Assembly: GCA_020726505.1 (NCBI GenBank) | Contig: JAHLEZ010000002.1 | Coordinates: 1,550,001-1,614,000, forward strand | Length of the DNA stretch: 64,000 nt | Direction of reading: 5' to 3' | Origin: Leptodontidium sp. MPI-SDFR-AT-0119 | Lineage: Eukaryota > Ascomycota > Leotiomycetes > Helotiales > Leptodontidiaceae | Part shown: positions 57,221 through 64,000 of the stretch, piece by piece | Layout of the letters: each line of letters opens with the position of its first letter | Numbering within the stretch: position 1 is the first letter of the stretch | Translations under genes and position numbers: made by a program | Notes under the pieces: generated by a model | The model's input: only the letters and a program-made list of their open reading frames with translations | Told to the model about the DNA's origin: nothing | Database searches by the model: none

Positions 57221-58009
57221 AAACGTGTGCTAGACACAATTCCAGACTTGAGATAAAGAAGTGAACTGCATGCCAATGACTGTTCATGCCTGCTTCTCCA
57301 AACCACAACCTTGGAAATCAGAATTTGAAATTGAAAGATTACCTGCTAATCTAGTCAATTTTCTTAAACAATTACTTCATTGTTAATTATCTGTATGACT
57401 GTTGAATTTTTTGTGATATTGTGAGTAGGAGATCTAACACCAAGTGCGAAAGGGCTGGGTTGTTTTTGTTGATGTCGCTTAGATCGTACTAATCCAATTT
57501 GCCTCCTTGAGTTGAGGAATTTTCGGACTAAGGGAGTGCATATCATTCACCCGAAAGTCAAAATTGAATAAACAAAGACTCTTATCTGGATATGCGTGAC
57601 TCTGGGTGATTCAGCCATGTCTCAGACAGAAAACAGAATTCGTGAACAATGTTGGCATATCAATTCCGATGACTCAACCTCCTGCGAATAGAAAACTATA
57701 CTCTTTCGCTCCAACAAACACTCTTTGTGCCTCAAATATTCGAATCTTTGTACTTGATCAAACCTTTGTTTCCATTCAAGTCTCAAGTATAAATGCTTAC
57801 GTAGAACACGTTACATCACCCGACTTCAGGACTTCAGCTTGTTCGATACACTTGATATCCACAGAGAGGTGGAACTCAGCGACCGTGCCATCAGCTAAAT
57901 ACCGACTATAGATACATCCAACAGTCTTAACCTGAATTCCAGAGATCCTGAGGATCTTCGAACATAAAGATCATCACACTCGCACAACAAGCTCTACTCG
58001 TCGCACACC
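57221..58009. other. Spacer between the two small paralogous genes
   Basis: 790 bp; open frames here show no domain. Confidence 0.4.
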
Positions 58010-58249
58010 ATGGGGTGCAACGGGTCCAAAATATCAGCTGAACCGATAAAGAAAAAGTGTCCCGGCCACGCTTTTTTCAAGCGCAGCTCGGAGGATCGGT
58101 TGTGCCAAGGCCACGTTGACAGATGCCCAAACCCAAGAAGCTGCGAGGCGAGCTGCAAAAGATGTATGGGCATTCTGAAGTCTCGAGACATATCTAATCA
58201 GAGAATCCGGAAATCTATGAGCCGCCTGCAGGGTAGAAGAGTTGTCTAG
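58010..58249 (+). CDS. Tiny Cys/His-rich protein with N-myristoylation-type start (copy 2)
   Basis: 79 aa. Starts MGCNGSKIS: Gly2 with Ser6 is a textbook myristoylation signal, and Cys3 would allow palmitoylation, so a membrane-bound location is likely. Core: KKCPGHAFFKRSS, LCQGHVDRCPN, PRSCEASCKRCMG. The spacing parallels copy 1 (CxGH...HVxxCPNxxSC...CxxC), with a basic C-terminus. A zinc-binding fold is possible. Function unknown. Confidence 0.55.
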   Translation: MGCNGSKISAEPIKKKCPGHAFFKRSSEDRLCQGHVDRCPNPRSCEASCKRCMGILKSRDISNQRIRKSMSRLQGRRVV

Positions 58250-59691
58250 CGGGTCTTGGTAGAGTATGGAATCTGTGTGGAATTTTCTTTTGGCGTGGGG
58301 TTTTGGAGTATGGCGGCTAGGTACTATCATGGGCGAGCCTGAACGATTTCCTTTCTTGGGAGTCGGGACGGACATGAATCTGGGGATGCCAGCGATAAAG
58401 CCAAAGATCACAGGGCCTACTCAGGGAAACTGTCCCGGACAATACGCACGCAAGTTCTTGAATGACATACGTTGTTATTGCTTTGTCTCTGTTAATGCTA
58501 TTTATTGTCACAAACTGCCGTCGAGTTCGGAATGCAGGATCGGGAAGGTAAATAGTATTTCTGGATGAAACTCGCATTTTGGCTACTCGTGACTATAATT
58601 TTGAGCGTTTCCCCTTCTTTTGCTAAAGCAATGTTTATCATGTGAAATAATCTTACTAAGTGTAGCGATGAGTATCAAAATGATCTGTGATTCCTCTCCA
58701 GGCATGTGGTAAAATGCTATTGACAAACAAATGGTAACGACATCGATAAATATTTATTTAAGATACAAACGATATTCGAGAGGTAGCTACAGAATGATGT
58801 GGGGCTAGAGCATTGTGGGGAAATTCAAGGGTTGAGATTTGACCTTGAGGTGGTGAGGGGGAAGCATGGTCGCACCGGGCTGTCTTCAACGATCGAGCTC
58901 TGGTAGACCTATGCCTCGAATGATGGCTCCTTGACAGTTCACTCCTCTGGAAAACCACAAGAGTTTAACTCGGGGAGCATCCTCAGGTGAAAAGTACGCT
59001 GAAAGTCGCACGTAGTTTTGTCAAAAGGAATGAGGGTTTCGATTCGCAAGATCCATAATTCATCTCTTGCTTATCTATTGGCCAGGAGTTGTGGTGTGGT
59101 TACACCTTGAACTATCACAAGCATTTAGGTTCGACAGTGTATATCATTCTTGAAATCATGGCTGAATGCATGTTGGATTCAGCCTATTATAAGCACGCTC
59201 CGTCATGCCGGCTGCTCGCATGACCAACCAACCGGTTCACGGTGGTCTGACAAAACACAAATCCTCCCCTCAGGGACAGGCTGAGAAGCCTACAACTAGG
59301 CTCCCGATTCGAATGTCTCGACGCTCGCAGCTGGGCGTCGCGGCCGCCCCAATAGTGATTCGAAATGGTGCTTGGATGCTGCTATAAGCGGTGTCAGCGG
59401 AGGGTGATGAAATCAGACATGGGTTGCGGATCCTTGTGTCTCGATCCTGGAACTCACTTCCAAGAAATGAAATTTCTGGTCAGATTCAACTGGAACTTTT
59501 GAAGTAAATCTCTAAATTAGCCTTTGCTGGAGTAGGAAAGAAGGGTTCGCTGTCACTCACTCTATATTGAATCGAGTTTCCTGGAGTAGCAGAGCGAGCG
59601 TTGCTACTGAGCTGCAGAAAACATCCAGGAAAGCTGCATCCCGACAACACTGGTTTTCTGTCGCAGAATAGTCAATCTAGATGAGCAAAAA
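58250..59691. other. Intergenic region
   Basis: 1.4 kb. A frame from 58329 (MGEPERFPFLGVG... NCPGQYARK ... RCYCF) is faintly like a third, decayed member of the small-protein pair, but the match is too weak to call. Otherwise nothing. Confidence 0.35.
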
Positions 59692-61575
59692 CTAGAAGGG
59701 AATCTTTTCCGGCGGCTCATTTCCTCTCAACGCCTCAATGTATTGTAACAGTCCTGGGGCACTCTTCCTGGATTGAAGTTGGGGTGGACAAGTGAGGAAT
59801 TTTGATGTTGGACCGATCGACTTTGCATGTGGTCGACCTCGCTGTTGGACCGAAGGGTGACTTCGGACTGTGGAACTATACGCATATGTATCTATCGGTG
59901 CGGTAGGCCTACTCGTCTCGTCTTTGGCCCAGAACTGTAGGACATCTACTTGCCAACTCTGGATATTCAGATTCAAATTGCATTGCAAGAAAATTTCATC
60001 GGTGATTCGATAAAGAAGGCTAATTCGCAGACGACTGGTGTGAAGCTCGTCAAGCAGCCAATGATTGATTTGACCACCTTTGTTAGACTCGTCGAACTTT
60101 GGGGTCAAACTGCTCAATTTGGCTTCTTCATCTTCTGTCCGTGGAAGGAGAAGAGGAAACGTACTCTGAGAGTTCTGTGTGTCGGTGGAAGGAAACGGGA
60201 GGACATCATCCAAAATATCACCGCCTTTGTTGGTAATCTTGGCCGCGTTGTTAGCCTCCCTCTCCTCGTTATCTTCGGCAGTGGATGGTTCGTTCCTGTC
60301 GCCCAAATTATCAACGTCTATCCCGGCAGCCAAGCATATCGAATAGAGCCTCTCGACATCTTTCTCGATTTCCACGATTTCGTCCCTCGATGCCGAAATT
60401 TGTTCTGGAAGCTCTGCCAAAATGGTTTGCAGACTCTCGTGAAGATCGAGCCCGACATTCAATCTAGTTTCTTTACTTGAAAGTAGAGCCTGCATTTCTT
60501 GTCTCATATCTTGTAGCCTTTCTCTTGCAAGATCTAGATCACCAAGCCTCGACAGATATTGCGCATGCAGTGGATGGTAATCTTCTGTAGAGTCTGATCC
60601 GAAGTCCATAAACGAGCTTGGAGCAAGTGGAGACGCTTTTCCTATGGGATCTTTTTGACGATCTTGCGATGGAGTTTCGGGACTGCTGATTGTCGTGTCT
60701 TTGTGAATGCGCCCTTCTATCATTGCCATCTCGAACTCCATATCATCAAGAGTCTCCTCTATCTCATCATACTCATTCTGTAGTGGCCCAAACATGTCGC
60801 GAGTCTCCTGCATGTTGTTGAAAAGTTGATCAAGTGTGTCTGATTTGGTGGAGAGTGTAGTGAATTCCGAAGCAGACACATGTTCTCGTACATATCTCAT
60901 GAAGGCCTCGTCCGCAGCGGCTTTCGCAGACTGCTTGTCTTGAAGTAATTTTCGTTTGGTGCGAAGTAGAGATCTGGTTCGCAAAGCATTCGCCCGCAAA
61001 GAACGCAGACGGAGGAAAGATTCATTGGTGTTTTGGTCGTCAGCCGCGTTAGGAACATAATCATCCTGAGCAAAATACCTCTCTAGTTGTCCTTCTGTGT
61101 GAGCATAACTAGAGACTCCTGGAACTACGTGATGTTCGCCACCTGAATCATAATGACCAATTTGAAACCTTGGACTTGATGGTTGCTCAGTTGGGACATC
61201 TGGATGGAGTAAGAAGATGTCTTCAATCTGGTCAATGGACTCTGGGGAAGGTTGCAACTTGGCGGCGAGCCGAGCTAAATGATCTGGCATTGGAAGTTGC
61301 GAGGTCAATGGCTCTGAACTCTCCTTTCGAGATGGTTGATTTGGAAGGCTATGAGCGACTGAATTGGCTGGTGATGAAGTTCTCTTGAAGTCGCTCGTTC
61401 CCGGTTCAGAGGAAAGTCGGGGTTTGTGTCGATTCACATCTTTGGCCGAAGCGTCCCTTCTGCCTCTCGGCTTTCCATTCCAACTATGGTGCCAGTCCTG
61501 CAAGGAATCATGTTTCGTTTTTTGTCGAAGTGACTGAAATGTAGGCTGGCACCTTCCATGATTGTTGGGGTCCAT
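59692..61575 (-). CDS. Conserved-looking coiled-coil protein of unknown function
   Basis: About 627 aa from ATG 61575 (MDPNNHGRCQPTFQSLRQKT); a start at 61623 adds 16 residues. One exon. The N-terminal third is Ser/Pro-rich and disordered. The middle is a run of heptad-like helices (RLRSLRANALRTRSLLRTKR; LDQLFNNMQETRDMFGPLQN; YDEIEETLDDMEFEMAMIEG; LGDLDLARERLQDMRQEMQA). The C-terminal part has a more ordered block, INHWLLDELHTSRLRISLLY and LNLNIQSWQVDVLQFWAKDE, which looks like the conserved end seen in hypothetical proteins of related fungi. No enzyme motif. It faces away from the DUF6590 gene with about 600 bp between. Confidence 0.8.
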   Translation of the reverse strand: MDPNNHGRCQPTFQSLRQKTKHDSLQDWHHSWNGKPRGRRDASAKDVNRHKPRLSSEPGTSDFKRTSSPANSVAHSLPNQPSRKESSEPLTSQLPMPDHLARLAAKLQPSPESIDQIEDIFLLHPDVPTEQPSSPRFQIGHYDSGGEHHVVPGVSSYAHTEGQLERYFAQDDYVPNAADDQNTNESFLRLRSLRANALRTRSLLRTKRKLLQDKQSAKAAADEAFMRYVREHVSASEFTTLSTKSDTLDQLFNNMQETRDMFGPLQNEYDEIEETLDDMEFEMAMIEGRIHKDTTISSPETPSQDRQKDPIGKASPLAPSSFMDFGSDSTEDYHPLHAQYLSRLGDLDLARERLQDMRQEMQALLSSKETRLNVGLDLHESLQTILAELPEQISASRDEIVEIEKDVERLYSICLAAGIDVDNLGDRNEPSTAEDNEEREANNAAKITNKGGDILDDVLPFPSTDTQNSQSTFPLLLPRTEDEEAKLSSLTPKFDESNKGGQINHWLLDELHTSRLRISLLYRITDEIFLQCNLNLNIQSWQVDVLQFWAKDETSRPTAPIDTYAYSSTVRSHPSVQQRGRPHAKSIGPTSKFLTCPPQLQSRKSAPGLLQYIEALRGNEPPEKIPF

Positions 61576-61623
61576 CCTTGTCTGACGTGTCGAATCTGTG
61601 CATTTGGCAAACAAACAATCCAA

Positions 61624-62197
61624 GTTGGCAAATAATGGGTGAATGGTAGGGGTCTAGGAAGTTATTCGTCGCCTAACAATAGACATCACTGGTAATCCGA
61701 ATTGACTGAGACCATCTGGCGGTGGGAAGGGTTATATCCAATATTGTTGGATTTCAGGCTCTCTCGCTAGTCCGCCTCATTCCTTTGTAGACATGGATAC
61801 CACTACAGCCTTCCGAGCAAGCTACCGGGTCTGTACGGAGCACGGGGTTAAATTTGACAGGGCGGCACGACGCAAAAGCCCCCGATTTAATCGTAGTGGT
61901 TGCAAGGCGATAAGACATCCTTGGGCATTAATGGGTCAGCCGTTACCGCATCAGCCTCCCCGGCCTCGTCGACCAGTTGCTGAGATATGAATGGTTCGCA
62001 AAGTTGGCGTGATATCTCGAGCAGCACATGCAGCTTCGAAAAGCAAAGCGTGACATGCTGCATACTACTATGTGATGGTTGCCAGTTTTGAGCCTCAATT
62101 TCATTTGTCTATTTGAGATGCGTCCCGGAAGCGGGCCGCACCGTCCCTAAGGTTGGATGGGCCTCGGTTTTGTTTAACTGAAGCTAACGTTCTCAAA
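61624..62197. promoter_or_regulatory. Divergent promoter region, coiled-coil gene / DUF6590 gene
   Basis: 570 bp between outward starts. An open frame at 61793-61990 has no domain and is probably chance. Confidence 0.4.
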
Positions 62198-64000
62198 ATG
62201 CCGAATAGACGAAGAGAACATCAGTCGCGCCGTCGCAATTCTGTTGCGAATAGCTCTAGTTGGTCTCCGTGGGGCCAGGACGAAGCCGGCCGAGAAGCAC
62301 GCTGGCGAATCAACTCTGCAGGTAGCAAATTCAACTCCAGCTGGGGCATTTTCGGCTTCTGTGATCCAGCTTGCCTCGCAGAAACATGTTCCGATACTGA
62401 CAGGTGCAGGAACTTATGTGTACCAGTACAGACAAGACGGTCAGATATCAAGTGAACCAAGAAGCTTTGGAGAAATTGGTTCCCTGGCGCAAAATATTAG
62501 AACATCAGACGGTGCCAGTCAAGACTCAACACAAGACAGCCCAAGTATTGATCCCTATGTATCCTCTCAAACTTCTGGTCCAATCGGCAATTTGTCGCAG
62601 AACGTTGCAAGCTCTTCTTTGAGTGACACGTACACTACGACATATCAACACTTCACCTACTCGCCGCGCAATAGTGGTGGCGAGGTCGCTCATTCCAGTG
62701 GTACTATTCCCCAGACCAAAATAGTGCTTCAAGCTCTAACTATGTATATTAGATCCACAGGGATCTCGGCCAATTGCAATTGGCCGAAACACATCAGGAT
62801 ATGAGCCCAACCCAAGAGCAACCGAGTTTCAACCTATGATTCGCGGATCAAGTTATCTGACTTCGTCTGGATACCAGATTCAGGAGAGCAGTCCCGGTAC
62901 TCTATTGGATGAACCCACTACAATTCCAACCTAACTAATCGAATTAGGATACAACCAGCCCCCACCAGATCAAGACAAAGAATATCCGCGAGATCAAAAC
63001 ACGGCAGGTGCAGAGGACGATTACCAGGTGAGTAGCTCTATGGAGACAGTTGTTCCAACCGACTGGCGTCGCATGGCTGGCAAGGCTTCAACCGAGACCT
63101 CCCATACCTCGATGCTACAGTTTGCGCGGATCAACGCACCTTCTCCCATTCAAAGTGGATCGTACAACATACCATCAAGGCCCCGGGGTATTTCCCAGCA
63201 ATCTGTACCAGCTGTCCAGCGTACGTACTTTGAAGTTCTATCGTTTTCTAACGCAGTTACTAAGTCAATTCAGACATTGCTCCAGAAGGGTCGCAGTCTG
63301 CCCCACAAAACCCCAATTCGAACAGCGGCGGCGGGAGTCGAGACTATACCCCGCAACCCGGCAATAACATACATAAAAACATCCCCACCCTTCAGCCCAG
63401 ACAGTCAAAGGAAACATTGAATCCTGGTGGGCAAGGTCCGATCATTGGTCGATTGCAACTAACCAGGCACAGAGTTCCAAGTCCATGACTCAAGCTTTTT
63501 CAAGCCGGGACAAGTATGCTTCTATTGGCTGCCAATCTCAAAATCTCAACTAATATCAAGGCCAGGTGTTCAAGGTTCTCTGGGCTGAGCCTGAGGGAAA
63601 CACAGCAAGTTCAAGTGCGACAGCGGTGACCGATTATACGCTGCAAACGAAGTTCGATGGTGAAAATGTCTATACCTCGATTCGAAGATTTATCATCGTA
63701 GCTGCAGACAAAGGCCACTGCCAGTGCCTGTCAGTAGACCCAAACTTTTCTCACTCTCTCATGTCTCATGCTTTATTCCACGGTATTAACCTTCATGTTC
63801 CAGACCCATCCTCACTTACAAATACTATGCGACGCTCAAAAATGGTGTGAAGGCCGACGACCATGCTATCGTCTACATGGATGATCCAGTGCCAGACCCG
63901 CTTCCGGGAGAATCACTGTCACTGAAACCAATAAAGCTGAAGGCAAAATCTCCTCGTCATAAGCTGAAACCACAATCTCGGATCAACTACGCCAAGATAT
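62198..64000 (+). CDS. DUF6590-domain protein, cut by right edge
   Basis: Fungal protein of unknown function. Start ATG 62198 (MPNRRREHQSRRRNSVANSS). Exon 1 ends at 62321 (NSAG|GTAGC) and joins at 62410 to give GTYVYQYRQDGQISSEPRSF, a W/Y-rich opening typical of these proteins. A long Ser/Gln/Pro-rich, poorly ordered middle follows with introns I could not place. The domain begins about 63470: FQVHDSSFFKPGQ, intron, VFKVLWAEPEGNT, GENVYTSIRRFIIVAADKGH and CQCL. Then comes an intron (63730-63803, GTCAGT...CAG) and PILTYKYYATLKNGVKADDH, AIVYMDDPVP. These are the F-K-x-G-x-VF-x-VLW-x-EP, RRF-hV and DHAIVY landmarks of DUF6590. The gene runs off the window in frame. Confidence 0.78.

Overview
This window is nuclear DNA of a filamentous ascomycete (Pezizomycotina). 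The evidence is short GT-AG introns with CTAAC/CTGAC-type branch sites, a full Argonaute gene, several HET (heterokaryon-incompatibility) loci, 2EXR and DUF6590 proteins, and nonsense mutations that look like repeat-induced point mutation (RIP). The gene mix would suit a leotiomycete, but that is inference.

Layout. 1-983: N-terminal part of a cytochrome P450 (minus, cut by the window edge). 2792-4520: PLP-dependent decarboxylase (minus). 5124-7562: NOP9, ribosome biogenesis (plus). 8797-14300: Argonaute with a long Gln/Gly/Pro-rich first exon (minus). 14300-17700: gene-poor, with a 35-base C homopolymer. 17751-19440: broken HET gene. 20621-24100: RNA14 (minus), divergent from the histone chaperone ASF1 (24699-25703, plus). 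26229-27020: alpha/beta hydrolase. 28428-30430: HET gene with one frameshift. 30808-33597: CorA-like transporter. 35493-38596: Sro7/tomosyn-type exocytosis protein, with an apparent one-base insertion. 39354-45140: tRNA-like locus, two small protein genes or relics, and a tRNA-Ser(GCT). 45626-50158: two HET genes in tandem, both killed by nonsense codons. 51701-53348: Cys-rich single-pass membrane protein. 54322-55577: PRISE-type short-chain reductase. 57005-58249: a pair of related tiny Cys/His-rich proteins with N-myristoylation-type starts. 59692-61575: coiled-coil protein. 62198 to the right edge: DUF6590 protein.

Housekeeping genes (NOP9, RNA14, ASF1, Sro7) alternate with fast-evolving accessory blocks (HET relics, small orphan genes, gene-poor stretches). 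The genes are not one pathway. Argonaute and the RIP-like damage do point to two separate genome-defence processes.

The most unusual object is the tRNA-Ser(GCT) gene at 42998-43155. Besides the normal anticodon-loop intron it carries a second 57-nt insertion inside the T arm. That insertion has a GTGAGT donor, a perfect TACTAAC branch motif and a CAG acceptor, and removing it restores a perfect T arm. This looks like a spliceosomal-type intron in a Pol III tRNA gene. A caution for all pseudogene calls: several genes differ from intact reading by a single base in short homopolymers, which may be assembly error.
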